From assembly GCF_006714895.1 (NCBI RefSeq), contig NZ_VFME01000001.1, forward strand, positions 1,364,001 through 1,428,000: a stretch of 64,000 nt of DNA, written 5' to 3'. Made by a program: the position numbers and the translations under genes. Below, one piece after another: positions 17,531 to 26,727 of the stretch (positions within the stretch are counted from its first letter, which is position 1; each line of letters starts with the position of its first letter). The notes beneath the pieces were generated by a model, which made no database searches, was not told the origin of the DNA, and saw nothing but the letters and a program-made list of their open reading frames with translations. The stretch comes from Gramella sp. Hel_I_59. Lineage in GTDB: Bacteria > Bacteroidota > Bacteroidia > Flavobacteriales > Flavobacteriaceae.

Positions 17531-18769
17531 CAAAGTATAGATATAAACAAAATTGAAGAGAACCAGCACCACAAGGCAGCATAAACTAAAAATTCGGTAC
17601 TGCTTACCAGGCTGGTCTTCTTTTCTCATATTGTTGCCGGTCACGAGTTTATAATTGAACCATGCGAGCAAGGGAGCTGATAGAAATGATAAAGCTGTAG
17701 CGAAATCTATCAGCACCGTAAAAGTCATGCTAAAATAGGAGAGGATCACCAGGGCAACAGCTGGAATGATAAAAATTGCCAGTCGGTAGGAATTCCATTT
17801 TTCAGAGGTTGTTGCATCAGGTTTTTCGATCATGTAAACTTCAGAAAGCACCCGGGGGAAGGCATCTGTAACCGCAAGGGTCGTGGAGAACATAGCGATT
17901 AGGGCAGCGATAGCCACCAGTGTTTCGCTCCAAGGTCCCAAAGTGGCTCCATAAAGCGCTACCAACTGTCCCGAAAATTCCACACCGTTCCCGGAAAATT
18001 CTGTATTGGAACCGAACATTATAAGTGCTCCCATTAGAAAAAATAACAGACCAATAATTGCAGCGGCGAGGTAACCCACGTTGAAATCTGCAAATGCTTC
18101 CCTTATACTTATTTTTCCAGTAGATACCGATTTTTCCCTGGTCCAGATCGAATGCCATACGGCGGCATCTAACGGAATTGGCATCCAACCCATAAAGGCA
18201 ATGATAAAAGCTATACTTGCCGTATTCCAGAGATCTGGTGATGCAATGGATAGCGAACGATCAAGCCTCCCGTCACCAAACGCCAATACGACTGCGATCA
18301 AAGTAGCCAACCCAAGTAAGCTAACGATGAATTTCATGGATTTGTCCAGTGCCGGGTATCTTCCTATAAGTAGTAAAGCGATACAAATGGCAGAAATTAT
18401 AAGACTCCAGCTAAAAGTTCCCCAGGCCATTCCAAAAAGTCGTTCAGCAAGACCGGCGGTTACGATCGTAACTGCAGCCTGAATAATGAACATGCTACCC
18501 ACCGTAATAAAGATAAACAGTGCATAAGGCAATTTACCCAGACGCCTGTAACCCTGAATGAGATGTTCACCACTGGAAGCAGCGTACCTGGGACCGAATT
18601 CGAGAAATGGATATTTAGTAATGCACGCGAGCAATAAGATCCAGATGAGTAAGAATCCGTAATCTGCACCGGCTCTGGTCGCCTGTACTAAATGCGAAAC
18701 TCCAATTGCGGCTCCGGCAAGCAAAAAGCCCGGACCCAAAGATCTCAAAATTGATCTACTTTTCGGCAT
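17522..18769 (-). CDS. NRAMP-fold transporter with altered metal-binding motifs
   Basis: The protein is 415 residues with eleven hydrophobic segments, and the opening LGPGFLLAGAAIG...AGADYGFLLIW is plainly the NRAMP TM1-TM2 region. NRAMP proteins import Mn2+ or Fe2+ with protons. However, the TM1 metal motif DPGN is here G-V-S-H (residues 23-26), and the TM6 MPH is MPI (from Met196). The usual Asp and Asn ligands are thus missing, so the substrate may not be Mn2+ or Fe2+. The start codon overlaps the stop of the upstream esterase gene by one base (TAATG), indicating translational coupling. Confidence 0.8.
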   Translation of the reverse strand: MPKSRSILRSLGPGFLLAGAAIGVSHLVQATRAGADYGFLLIWILLLACITKYPFLEFGPRYAASSGEHLIQGYRRLGKLPYALFIFITVGSMFIIQAAVTIVTAGLAERLFGMAWGTFSWSLIISAICIALLLIGRYPALDKSMKFIVSLLGLATLIAVVLAFGDGRLDRSLSIASPDLWNTASIAFIIAFMGWMPIPLDAAVWHSIWTREKSVSTGKISIREAFADFNVGYLAAAIIGLLFFLMGALIMFGSNTEFSGNGVEFSGQLVALYGATLGPWSETLVAIAALIAMFSTTLAVTDAFPRVLSEVYMIEKPDATTSEKWNSYRLAIFIIPAVALVILSYFSMTFTVLIDFATALSFLSAPLLAWFNYKLVTGNNMRKEDQPGKQYRIFSLCCLVVLVLFNFVYIYTLLN

Positions 18770-19410
18770 TAGCTGGTTTTAGCAATTTTAGTGATAATTT
18801 CCTGGTTTAGTTCGTGTCCACCTTCAAAAGCATGAATATTGATCTCCTCTCCAAATATTTCCTTCAATCTGGATTCTTCAACTTCTATGATCCCTTTTTT
18901 GAGGTATTCATCCTGTGTTCCATAGATAAAATGAAAATTGGTTTCTTTCAGAAACTCGAAATCTGCCTTATTAAGTTCTTGTGGTACTTTTCCGGAGTGC
19001 ATAATAAGATTGGCGCATTTAATTTTGCGTCTGGCTACGAACCTGGTAGCGACAGAAACACCTTGTGAATATCCAAGAATATTCAGTTTATGAACATTTG
19101 AAAGATCTTCAGCATCATAAACAGCGTCAAGATACTTCAGCACGTTTTCAATCTCAGCTTCAAGATTCTCCCGGGTAAGCCAGGAAGCGCCCATATGCCT
19201 GTATTCTCCATTGAGATAATATTTCGATTGAGCCTGTGGAGCAATGATATAATTCTCAGCATCCAGATGATTAAAATGTCTTATAAAATACCTGCTTAAA
19301 TAACCTATTCCGTGGAGCACTAGCCATACAGTTCTGGTATTTTCAGAATGTTCATTCAAGGTAGAATAGGTGTTGTGAATGGTATAAGAAAGACTTTTCT
19401 CCTTACTCAT
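18769..19410 (-). CDS. Alpha/beta-hydrolase esterase
   Basis: This 213-residue cytoplasmic serine hydrolase belongs to the phospholipase/carboxylesterase type. It has the nucleophile elbow GYSQG, an oxyanion-region motif VWLVLHGIGYLSRYF, and a late FEGGHELN with the catalytic His. I use the ATG giving MSKEKSLSYT: the longer reading with 24 extra residues would run into the divergent thioesterase gene and adds a segment atypical of the family. It overlaps the NRAMP-like gene by one base and is probably transcribed with it. Substrate unknown. Confidence 0.8.
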   Translation of the reverse strand: MSKEKSLSYTIHNTYSTLNEHSENTRTVWLVLHGIGYLSRYFIRHFNHLDAENYIIAPQAQSKYYLNGEYRHMGASWLTRENLEAEIENVLKYLDAVYDAEDLSNVHKLNILGYSQGVSVATRFVARRKIKCANLIMHSGKVPQELNKADFEFLKETNFHFIYGTQDEYLKKGIIEVEESRLKEIFGEEINIHAFEGGHELNQEIITKIAKTS

Positions 19411-19458
19411 GGTTGTCGCAGGTTTTGTATTTTTACAAATAAACCAATCTTTTAAAAG

Positions 19459-19881
19459 ATGACGAAGGAAGAAGTACTGCAACTTTCAAAAAAGGTCTGT
19501 AAGAACACACTTATGGAAACCCTTGAAATAGAGTTTTCTGAAATTGGGGAAGATTACCTGATCGCTAAAATGCCGGTGAATTCAAGAGTCCATCAACCTG
19601 ATGGAGTTTTACATGGCGGTGCGACGGTAGCCCTGGCAGAAAGTGTTGGAAGTATGGCCAGTTATGTTTTTCTGGATACCGATAACTTTTTTATTCGGGG
19701 TATTGAGATCGCTGCGAACCATCTTAGAAGTGTAAAAGAAGGATGGGTTTATGCCAAAGCGACTTTTATTCATAAAGGTAGAACCACGCAATTATTTGAA
19801 ATAAAGATCACAGATGAGGAGGATCGCCTGATCTCCCTGGTGAAGTTAACGACAATTGCTCTTCCAAAAGAAACCAAATGA
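19459..19881 (+). CDS. menI: Hotdog-fold thioesterase, probable 1,4-dihydroxy-2-naphthoyl-CoA hydrolase
   Basis: The protein is 140 residues of PaaI/YbgC-type hotdog fold, with the active-site helix block HQPDGVLHGGATVALAES. It overlaps the isochorismate synthase gene by 4 bp (ATGA) and precedes menD, so the natural reading is the hydrolase that releases 1,4-dihydroxy-2-naphthoate in menaquinone synthesis. The fold and active site are visible; the substrate is inferred from the neighbours. It acts in the cytoplasm. Confidence 0.8.
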   Translation: MTKEEVLQLSKKVCKNTLMETLEIEFSEIGEDYLIAKMPVNSRVHQPDGVLHGGATVALAESVGSMASYVFLDTDNFFIRGIEIAANHLRSVKEGWVYAKATFIHKGRTTQLFEIKITDEEDRLISLVKLTTIALPKETK

Positions 19882-21023
19882 TCACAGAAGAAGAATTATT
19901 TGCCAGTATAAGAACTCAGACCGATAAAGAATTTCCATTTGTCGCCTATCGGAAACCTGGGGAAAAAAGTGTGAAACTGATCTGTCAAACCTCTGCGGAA
20001 AGCTATAGTGGCGAAGGCCTGCAGACGCCGGGATTTGTATTTGCTGCCTTTGATTCTTTAAATCAATCGCTGCTTATTCCTATTGATGAAGCTGAAGTTT
20101 TTAATTGTAATTACGAAAACCGACCAGTAAGTCAGCCAGTTCCCCCACAGCCTGAGCAACCCATGCCGGCAAGGAATTCTCAGGACCAGGTCAAGCATGA
20201 ACAATTAGTGCAATCTGGGATCGATCAGATCAAAAATAGTAGTATTGATAAGATCGTACTGGCAAGGGCTGAAAAGGTAAAGGTCCACGACCCCGATCCC
20301 ATTCCCATTTTTAGAAGACTACTCGACAGGTATGAGGAGGCTTTCGTCTATTTCTGGTATCATCCGGAAACCGGCACCTGGATGGGCGCTACTCCGGAAA
20401 CTCTTTTGCATTCTGAACGTAATAGATTTAAAACGATGGCTCTTGCCGGCACCCAGCTTTACGAAGAAGGTTCGGAAATTACCTGGCGTCAAAAAGAAAT
20501 AGAGGAGCAGGCAATTGTAACCAGTTATATCGATAAAGAGTTGCAAAAGATTTCAGAAGTAAAAGAACTAAAGATCGGAGAGCCTTATAATGTAAGAGCA
20601 GGAAATCTGCTGCATATAAGAACAGATATTCAGGGGTCTTTTGATTCCAGTTCTGCACTTTCCAGAATCGTGACGGCGCTTCATCCTACACCGGCGATTT
20701 GTGGTATACCGAAAGCTGAGGCACTACAATTTATCCTTCAGAATGAAGAAATGGACAGAGAATATTATAGTGGATATCTGGGGGAAGTTCAACTCAGTAA
20801 GGAAGTGAAGAGGAATTCGAACCGAAGAAATCAAGAAAATCAGCAATTTGCATCGATTTCCAGAGTTTCTAACCTTTATGTAAATCTTCGTTGCATGAAA
20901 CTGGAGCAGGATATCGCAAAGATTTTTGTTGGTGGTGGCATCACTAAAGATTCCAATGCAGGGGAAGAATGGTATGAGACGGTGAATAAATCTGTCACCA
21001 TGCGCAGGGTTCTTGTTAAATAA
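19878..21023 (+). CDS. menF: Isochorismate synthase
   Basis: This 381-residue enzyme isomerises chorismate to isochorismate, the entry to menaquinone synthesis. Chorismate-binding family blocks are clear: KIVLARAEKV, MGATPETLL, LAGTQ, LHPTPAICGIPKAEA, EEMDREYYSGYLGEV and the last VGGGIT. An EntC-type siderophore role is the alternative, but menD directly follows and the thioesterase gene overlaps its start by 4 bp, which favours MenF. It is cytoplasmic and Mg2+-dependent. Confidence 0.9.
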   Translation: MITEEELFASIRTQTDKEFPFVAYRKPGEKSVKLICQTSAESYSGEGLQTPGFVFAAFDSLNQSLLIPIDEAEVFNCNYENRPVSQPVPPQPEQPMPARNSQDQVKHEQLVQSGIDQIKNSSIDKIVLARAEKVKVHDPDPIPIFRRLLDRYEEAFVYFWYHPETGTWMGATPETLLHSERNRFKTMALAGTQLYEEGSEITWRQKEIEEQAIVTSYIDKELQKISEVKELKIGEPYNVRAGNLLHIRTDIQGSFDSSSALSRIVTALHPTPAICGIPKAEALQFILQNEEMDREYYSGYLGEVQLSKEVKRNSNRRNQENQQFASISRVSNLYVNLRCMKLEQDIAKIFVGGGITKDSNAGEEWYETVNKSVTMRRVLVK

Positions 21024-21058
21024 GCTTCAAAAACTCTTTCCAGCTTAGACGTAAATAC

Positions 21059-21066
21059 TAATTTTG
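21059..21066 (+). promoter_or_regulatory. -7 box TAATTTTG just before menD
   Basis: This is a perfect TAnnTTTG match ending 7 bp before the menD ATG. If used, the mRNA would begin within a few bases of the start codon and be nearly leaderless. No convincing -33 TTG is seen. Confidence 0.4.
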
Positions 21067-21073
21067 GAAGTCT

Positions 21074-22807
21074 ATGAAATATTCAAAAATTCCGGTAGCG
21101 AGGTCTGTGGTAGCTCTTTGCGTTGCCAAGAATATTAAGCATGTAGTAATTTCGCCAGGTTCGAGGAATGCGCCCTTAACGATCGGTTTTACGCATCATG
21201 ATGATATTACAGCTTATAGTATTGTAGATGAGCGTTGTGCAGCATTTTTCGCGTTGGGAATTGCTCAACAAAAGAGAACACCGGTGGCACTGGTCTGTAC
21301 TTCAGGTTCGGCATTGCTAAACTATTATCCGGCGATCGCTGAAGCATTTTACAGCGATATTCCATTGGTGGTAATTTCCGCAGATCGGCCCATAGAGCGT
21401 ATTGATATTGGTGATGGACAAACCATCAGGCAGAAGAACGTTTTCGAAAATCATATTCTGTATTCTGCCAATCTCTATTCTGAACTGGTACTGGAACATC
21501 AATCTGAAGATACCAAGCTTCAGCAGAAACAATTTGAAGCACGAAAACATAACGAACGGGAAATCAACCTGGCTTTGAATAAAGCGATAGAAGAAAAGGG
21601 GCCTGTACATATTAATGTGCCTTTCTACGAGCCACTTTATGATACGGTAGAACATATAGAAGTAGATCCTTTACAGATCCTTCCCGAGGTGAATGAGAAG
21701 CACTATACAGAAGCGCAATTGAACAGCTATGTACAGGAGTGGAATAGCGCCAAGCGTAAGATGGTGATCGTCGGGGTGGCCCAGCCAAACCTTATAGAAC
21801 AGAAGTTTCTTGACATGCTTGCTAAAGATCCCAGCGTGATCGTTTTTACTGAAACCACATCGAATATTCATCATCCAGATTTTTTTACCAGGATCGATAC
21901 GTTGGTAGGACCTATCGAAAAGGAAGAAAATAAAGAGGAATTATTCAGAAAATTGCAACCTGATATTTTGCTCACTTTCGGCGGAATGATCGTATCAAAA
22001 AAGATCAAAAACTTTCTGCGTAATTACAATCCTAAGCATCACTGGCATGTAGATTCTAAAAAGGCTTATAATACCTTCTTTTGTCTTAATAAACATTTTG
22101 AAACAGAGGTGAATGATTTCTTTCATTCATTTATACCGCTTACTGAGACATTTGCCAGCGATTATGGAAATTTCTGGAAAGATATAAAATCTAAACGGCA
22201 GCATCGCCACGAAGAATACATGTCTGAGATCCCATATTCAGATCTTAAAGCGATGCAATTGATCGCGCCAGAGGTGCCAGATCATAGTATCGTGCATTTC
22301 GCGAATAGTTCTACCATTAGATATGCGCAGCTTTTCGAATGGGATCGAAGTCTGAACACTTTTTGTAATCGAGGAACCAGTGGGATTGATGGTAGTACAT
22401 CAACTTCTATTGGAGCAGCGATAGCTTCAGATAAACCTGTTTTGTTTATTACGGGTGATTTAAGCTTCTTTTATGACAGTAATGCACTGTGGAATGATCA
22501 TATACCATCCAATTACCGCATTATTTTACTGAATAATAGTGGTGGAGGTATTTTCAGAATATTGCCGGGAAATAAAGATTCAGAGAATTTTGACACTTTT
22601 TTCGAAACTACTCATGAATTGCAGGCGAAGCCTGTTTGTGAGCTGTATGGCTTTGACTATTCCAAAGCTACCAATGAACAGGAAATAGAGCATGAACTGA
22701 AAGATTTCTTTGATGCTTCTGAAAAACCTAAATTGCTTGAAATTTTTACTCCGCGTAAAATGAACGACAAGGTATTGCTGGAATATTTCAGTTTTATGAA
22801 ATCTTAG
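21074..22807 (+). CDS. menD: SEPHCHC synthase (2-succinyl-5-enolpyruvyl-6-hydroxy-3-cyclohexene-1-carboxylate synthase)
   Basis: MenD adds the succinyl-semialdehyde carbanion, made from 2-oxoglutarate on thiamine diphosphate, to isochorismate. The 577 residues fit the family. Visible features are the N-terminal block VISPGSRNAPLTIGF with DERCAAFFALGIA, the CTSGSALLNYYPAIAEA segment, and the C-terminal thiamine-Mg motif starting GDLSFFYDSNALW and ending NNSGGGIF. It follows menF by about 50 bp and may also have its own promoter. It is cytoplasmic. Confidence 0.96.
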   Translation: MKYSKIPVARSVVALCVAKNIKHVVISPGSRNAPLTIGFTHHDDITAYSIVDERCAAFFALGIAQQKRTPVALVCTSGSALLNYYPAIAEAFYSDIPLVVISADRPIERIDIGDGQTIRQKNVFENHILYSANLYSELVLEHQSEDTKLQQKQFEARKHNEREINLALNKAIEEKGPVHINVPFYEPLYDTVEHIEVDPLQILPEVNEKHYTEAQLNSYVQEWNSAKRKMVIVGVAQPNLIEQKFLDMLAKDPSVIVFTETTSNIHHPDFFTRIDTLVGPIEKEENKEELFRKLQPDILLTFGGMIVSKKIKNFLRNYNPKHHWHVDSKKAYNTFFCLNKHFETEVNDFFHSFIPLTETFASDYGNFWKDIKSKRQHRHEEYMSEIPYSDLKAMQLIAPEVPDHSIVHFANSSTIRYAQLFEWDRSLNTFCNRGTSGIDGSTSTSIGAAIASDKPVLFITGDLSFFYDSNALWNDHIPSNYRIILLNNSGGGIFRILPGNKDSENFDTFFETTHELQAKPVCELYGFDYSKATNEQEIEHELKDFFDASEKPKLLEIFTPRKMNDKVLLEYFSFMKS

Positions 22808-22876
22808 TCGGCTGTTATAGGCTTCTATTTTCACTTTTTTATTAACTTACCTGAGCTAAAACTTAAAATTTAGATC

Positions 22877-23221
22877 ATGAGTAAACTTGATGAAAAAGTA
22901 GGTCAGTATATAGATGACCTTAAAACCAAAGTAGGAGAGGATAATCCTGATGTGGATCTTCTGCGGAAACTGGCTCAATCCATGGGTCCAAGTATTTATA
23001 ACGCCGATGCTGAAACTGTTGCTGCTTCCAGTAAATCTGAAGTTGAAACAGTAAAGAACAACTTCGTTATGAAAAAACTTGGAGTGACTGATGGAGAGAA
23101 GGCAGACGAAGCTATTAGCCAGGTTATGGAAAAGTATGGAAAATCAAATCGTAATAAATACAGAGTGGTGATTTACTACCTTCTAACCAAGCATTTTGGT
23201 AAGGAAAGTATGTACAAATAG
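22877..23221 (+). CDS. DUF2853 family protein
   Basis: This is a 114-residue soluble protein, mostly helical, that begins MSKLDEKVGQYIDDLK and has KYRVVIYYLLTKHFGKE near its C-terminus. It matches the DUF2853 family, small proteins of unknown function common in Bacteroidota and proteobacteria. It has no signal, membrane segment or cysteines. It sits between menD and a terminator, so it may be read through from the men genes. Confidence 0.82.
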   Translation: MSKLDEKVGQYIDDLKTKVGEDNPDVDLLRKLAQSMGPSIYNADAETVAASSKSEVETVKNNFVMKKLGVTDGEKADEAISQVMEKYGKSNRNKYRVVIYYLLTKHFGKESMYK

Positions 23222-23240
23222 ATTACTTCAACCATATATA

Positions 23241-23280
23241 AAATCCGTTTGTGTGATAATCTCATAAACGGATTTTTTTA
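23241..23280 (+). terminator. Rho-independent terminator after the DUF2853 gene
   Basis: A 10-bp perfect stem AAATCCGTTT/AAACGGATTT with a 15-base loop runs into a T-tract. Confidence 0.85.
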
Positions 23281-23294
23281 TTGCTGATTAACAG

Positions 23295-23302
23295 TATCTT
23301 TG
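23295..23302 (+). promoter_or_regulatory. -7 box TATCTTTG for the CvfB-like gene
   Basis: This is a perfect TAnnTTTG element 19 bp before the ATG, directly behind the previous terminator. Confidence 0.5.
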
Positions 23303-23321
23303 TATGCTAAATTTTTAGACT

Positions 23322-24170
23322 ATGATCAGGTTAGGAGAATACCATGAATTAAGTATTATTAGAGAAAGTGATCACGGTGTGTATCTTGAGAACGATGCCG
23401 GTGATGAGGTGCTTTTGCCTAATAAATACGTTCCTGAAACCTGGATGGTCTATGATAAGATCAATGTTTTTGTGTACCTGGATCATTCAGAAAGACCGGT
23501 AGCAACAACTTTGAAGCCTAAGATCAAGTTAGATCAATTCGAAAATCTTACCTGTGTTGAGGTTAGTAAATTCGGGGCATTCCTGGATTGGGGACTGGAG
23601 AAGCATCTTTTTGTTCCATTTAAGGAACAGGTGATCCCTATGCAAAAAGGAGAGCGCTATCTTGTGTTCTGTTACCTGGATCTTGAAACAGAACGACTTA
23701 CTGCATCTTCCAAAGTACATGCATTTCTTGATAATTCTGAACTTACCGTAGAACCATTTGAAGAGGTGGATCTAATCGTGAGTAACGAAACCGACCTTGG
23801 TTTTAATGTGATCATTAACCAGTTGCACTTAGGTTTGATCTATCACGATGAAGTCTTTAAAAAACTGCGAATTGGTGATTCTCTAAGAGGTTTTATTAAG
23901 AAAATAAGAACCGATAATAAGATCGATATCATGTTGCAAAGGCCGGGATATCGAAGTATCGAGCCAAATGCTCAGAAAATTCTTGATAAGCTCGAGTCTT
24001 CAGGAGGTTTTATTGATCTAACAGATAAGTCTGATCCTGCAGATATCAAATCCAGATTGCAAATGAGTAAAAAGAGCTTTAAAAAAGCAATTGGTAGCCT
24101 TTACAAGAACAGGCAAATTGATCTGAATGAAGACGGAATCACTTTAAAAGAGGAAGAGCAGGATCAATAG
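23322..24170 (+). CDS. CvfB-like S1 RNA-binding protein
   Basis: The protein is 282 residues with several S1-like OB-fold repeats followed by a winged-helix domain at the C-terminus (about 220-275), the layout of CvfB/YitL proteins. Recognisable parts are GEYHELSIIRESDHGVYL near the start, the repeat CVEVSKFGAFLDWGLEKHLFVP, and the C-terminal RLQMSKKSFKKAIGSLYKNRQI. CvfB in Staphylococcus affects virulence gene expression through RNA; the role here is inferred to be RNA binding. Its tail overlaps the convergent gene by 7 bp. Confidence 0.87.
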   Translation: MIRLGEYHELSIIRESDHGVYLENDAGDEVLLPNKYVPETWMVYDKINVFVYLDHSERPVATTLKPKIKLDQFENLTCVEVSKFGAFLDWGLEKHLFVPFKEQVIPMQKGERYLVFCYLDLETERLTASSKVHAFLDNSELTVEPFEEVDLIVSNETDLGFNVIINQLHLGLIYHDEVFKKLRIGDSLRGFIKKIRTDNKIDIMLQRPGYRSIEPNAQKILDKLESSGGFIDLTDKSDPADIKSRLQMSKKSFKKAIGSLYKNRQIDLNEDGITLKEEEQDQ

Positions 24171-24619
24171 ATATATCGATACGGAGTATTATATCTTCTC
24201 ACTCCATAACTACGCTGATTGTAATTGTTCAGGAAAGGATTGTAGAATGGGTTGCTAAAGGAATCATTTCTATCTCTAGCCTGGATACTTCCCGTCACTT
24301 CAAAAATTTTCTTTTCTCTGGTTCTCTGCGGAAGCGGAGATCCAAGGTCAATTTCACGCGTAATTTTATTTCTATTTGATTTGTCTATGATCGCCAGCAT
24401 ATCGATCTGGTCTTTCTGAATATCATTCCGAAGATGCATAAAAGAACCATCAGAAATATTAAATTCTGAAGGTTGCTGCCAGTTAAAACTGAAATCTTTC
24501 CAGTCGTTTTGGATACCACGGTTACCAATTTCGAAGTCCTTACGATCCCAATACCCGAATTCCTGAGCAGAAGTACTAAAACCTGCCAGCAAAAAAAGTA
24601 GGATGTAAAGAATTCTCAT
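24164..24619 (-). CDS. Secreted hypothetical protein
   Basis: The protein is 151 residues. The start is the ATG giving MRILYILLFLLAGFSTSAQ, a good signal peptide; nine residues upstream of it would spoil the signal. The mature part has no family I recognise. It is rich in Asn, Arg, Phe and Tyr, and its C-terminus (NPFYNPFLNNYNQRSYGVRR) is a low-complexity tail. It is probably periplasmic or surface exposed. It is a single gene between the CvfB-like and DUF2059 genes. Confidence 0.6.
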   Translation of the reverse strand: MRILYILLFLLAGFSTSAQEFGYWDRKDFEIGNRGIQNDWKDFSFNWQQPSEFNISDGSFMHLRNDIQKDQIDMLAIIDKSNRNKITREIDLGSPLPQRTREKKIFEVTGSIQARDRNDSFSNPFYNPFLNNYNQRSYGVRRYNTPYRYIY

Positions 24620-24752
24620 GATCAGTTTTTTTCTGAAGAATATCAAAAATGGTGCAAAAACATTAAATATGTTCCAATTCTTTTAAAAATTATTGAAACA
24701 GTTTTGCAAAAACTATTATTTTCACTTCCAAATTATAAAATCGAACACAAAT

Positions 24753-25160
24753 ATGAAAAGATTAATATGGAGTATTGGAGTTGCGTTTATTGGATTCACC
24801 TCTATGGCGCAGGAGCAAATGACTTCAGAAGAAACAAAAGCAATCAAATTAATAGAGCTTACTTCAGGTCAGCAATTTGATATTATGACCGAGCCGATCG
24901 TGAAAATGGTTGCTGAAGATAAAAGAGAAGAATTTAAGAAAGAACTTTCTGCCAGCACTGAGGAATTGTATAAGAAAATGGCGGTGATCTATACTGAAAA
25001 GTTTACAGAAGAAGAACTTGATGAGATTCTTGCATTCTATGCTACACCGGTAGGAGAGAAGATGGTTGAACTTACTCCAGACATAACGAAAAAAGCTATG
25101 GAGATAGGCCAGGCCTGGGGAATGGAATTACAACCTATGATGGCAAAATATATGCAATAA
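24753..25160 (+). CDS. DUF2059 domain secreted protein
   Basis: The protein is 135 residues. I chose the ATG giving MKRLIWSIGVAFIGFTSMAQ, a proper signal peptide, over a longer frame with 20 poor residues. The mature protein is helical and fits DUF2059: LIELTSGQQFDIM near the start and FTEEELDEILAFYATPVGEKM in the middle. DUF2059 proteins are periplasmic and of unknown function. Confidence 0.8.
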   Translation: MKRLIWSIGVAFIGFTSMAQEQMTSEETKAIKLIELTSGQQFDIMTEPIVKMVAEDKREEFKKELSASTEELYKKMAVIYTEKFTEEELDEILAFYATPVGEKMVELTPDITKKAMEIGQAWGMELQPMMAKYMQ

Positions 25161-25183
25161 TTAATTGCTGTCAAGTATGATCT

Positions 25184-25213
25184 AAACCTGTTCTCTGGAA
25201 CAGGTTTTTTTAT
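25184..25213 (+). terminator. Rho-independent terminator after the DUF2059 gene
   Basis: A 10-bp perfect stem AAACCTGTTC/GAACAGGTTT with a TCTG loop and a T-tract. Confidence 0.9.
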
Positions 25214-25263
25214 CTACTTTCTGAAGTGAACTTAAAACTTTATTTTTACTGAAAACTATTTGT

Positions 25264-26103
25264 ATGGCTACGATAAACTGGAAAACAGTACGTGAATATG
25301 ATGATATAACCTATAAGAAGGCAGACGGGGTTGCAAGAATAGCATTTAACCGATCAGATGTTAGAAATGCCTTCAGACCAAAAACAACTTCAGAGCTTCT
25401 GCATGCTTTTCAGGATGCACATGAAGATACTTCGATTGGTGTGGTACTACTTTCTGCTGAAGGACCTTCTACAAAAGATGGAAAATGGGCATTTTGTAGT
25501 GGCGGAGACCAGAAGGCTAGAGGCCACCAGGGTTATGTAGGTGAAGATGGATATCACAGGCTGAATATTCTTGAAGTACAACGGCTAATTAGATTTATGC
25601 CAAAAGCAGTGATCTGTGTGGTTCCCGGTTGGGCAGTAGGTGGTGGTCACAGTTTACATGTGGTCTGCGATCTTACGCTGGCTTCTAAGGAACATGCAAT
25701 CTTCAAGCAGACAGATGCAGACGTCACCAGTTTTGACGCCGGCTATGGCTCTGCATACCTTGCAAAGATGGTGGGACAGAAGAAAGCCAGAGAGATCTTC
25801 TTTTTAGGAAGAAACTATTCTGCTCAGGAAGCTTATGAAATGGGTATGGTGAACGCCGTGATCCCACATGAAGAATTGGAAACTACTGCCTTTGAATGGG
25901 CTCAGGAAATTTTAGAAAAATCACCGACTTCCATAAAAATGCTGAAGTTTGCTATGAATCTTACCGATGATGGGATGGTAGGGCAGCAGGTATTTGCTGG
26001 TGAGGTCACCAGACTGGCTTATATGACAGATGAAGCCAAAGAGGGTAGAGATGCATTTTTAGAGAAAAGGAAACCAAATTTCGAAAAAAAGTGGATTCCA
26101 TAG
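25264..26103 (+). CDS. menB: 1,4-dihydroxy-2-naphthoyl-CoA synthase
   Basis: MenB closes the second ring of the menaquinone head group from O-succinylbenzoyl-CoA. This 279-residue crotonase-fold enzyme has the MenB-specific blocks FCSGGDQKARG, VVPGWAVGGGHSLHVVCDLTLAS, TDADVTSFDAGYGSAYLA and GREIF-like REIFFLGR. It is separated from menI-menF-menD by about 2.4 kb of unrelated genes and by terminators, so it is expressed independently. menA, menC and menE are not in the window. Confidence 0.97.
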   Translation: MATINWKTVREYDDITYKKADGVARIAFNRSDVRNAFRPKTTSELLHAFQDAHEDTSIGVVLLSAEGPSTKDGKWAFCSGGDQKARGHQGYVGEDGYHRLNILEVQRLIRFMPKAVICVVPGWAVGGGHSLHVVCDLTLASKEHAIFKQTDADVTSFDAGYGSAYLAKMVGQKKAREIFFLGRNYSAQEAYEMGMVNAVIPHEELETTAFEWAQEILEKSPTSIKMLKFAMNLTDDGMVGQQVFAGEVTRLAYMTDEAKEGRDAFLEKRKPNFEKKWIP

Positions 26104-26160
26104 AGAATTCACGCAACCATTTCAGGAAAAGAACGTCTTTGTAGTAGAACTAAATTTTAG

Positions 26161-26727
26161 ATGATTATGGGATTCCCAAAAATAGTATACAAATTCTTTG
26201 TCCTGTTTCTAACAGTTGTAAGCTTTAGCTCATGTAGTAGCGATGATAAAACTGAAAATGAAAACGAATTTGTTGGTGAAAGTGGTATCAATTCTTCAGA
26301 AAGCAAAGATTTATGGCTATCCTTGAAAAGTACTAATAAGGATAGCTATGAGTATACCATAGAAACAGTATCCTGGACAGGCTTCGCTACTTCAACTACA
26401 ATCAAGGTTGAAAATGGGGAAGTAGCAAGTAGAGAATTTACCTCTACCCAGCCCCAGGAAGAGAATCCAGCCGAAACTGAAATTGTCCAAGAATATATAG
26501 AAACAGAATCTGATCTTGGAACTCATGAGAGTGGAGCAGATATTCTGACCATAGATGAACTATATAGCCTTTGTTTTGCAGAATATCTAACTGTAGATAC
26601 TGATTCCAACCTTATATATTTTGATACTACTTCTGAAGGAGTTATCAATACCTGTGGTTATGTAAATAAGGATTGTGCAGATGATTGTTTTGTTGGTTTT
26701 AAACTGACTGACTTTACCTGGTTATAG
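26161..26727 (+). CDS. Hypothetical lipoprotein
   Basis: The protein is 188 residues (186 if the second ATG is used). The lipoprotein signal ends at VVSFSSC (Cys25) followed by SSDDKTEN, the Ser/Asp-rich linker usual for outer-membrane lipoproteins of this phylum. The rest is acidic, with four C-terminal cysteines (SLCFAEY, NTCGYV, KDCADDCF) that could form two disulfides. I recognise no family. It lies upstream of a second small lipoprotein on the same strand. Confidence 0.6.
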   Translation: MIMGFPKIVYKFFVLFLTVVSFSSCSSDDKTENENEFVGESGINSSESKDLWLSLKSTNKDSYEYTIETVSWTGFATSTTIKVENGEVASREFTSTQPQEENPAETEIVQEYIETESDLGTHESGADILTIDELYSLCFAEYLTVDTDSNLIYFDTTSEGVINTCGYVNKDCADDCFVGFKLTDFTWL

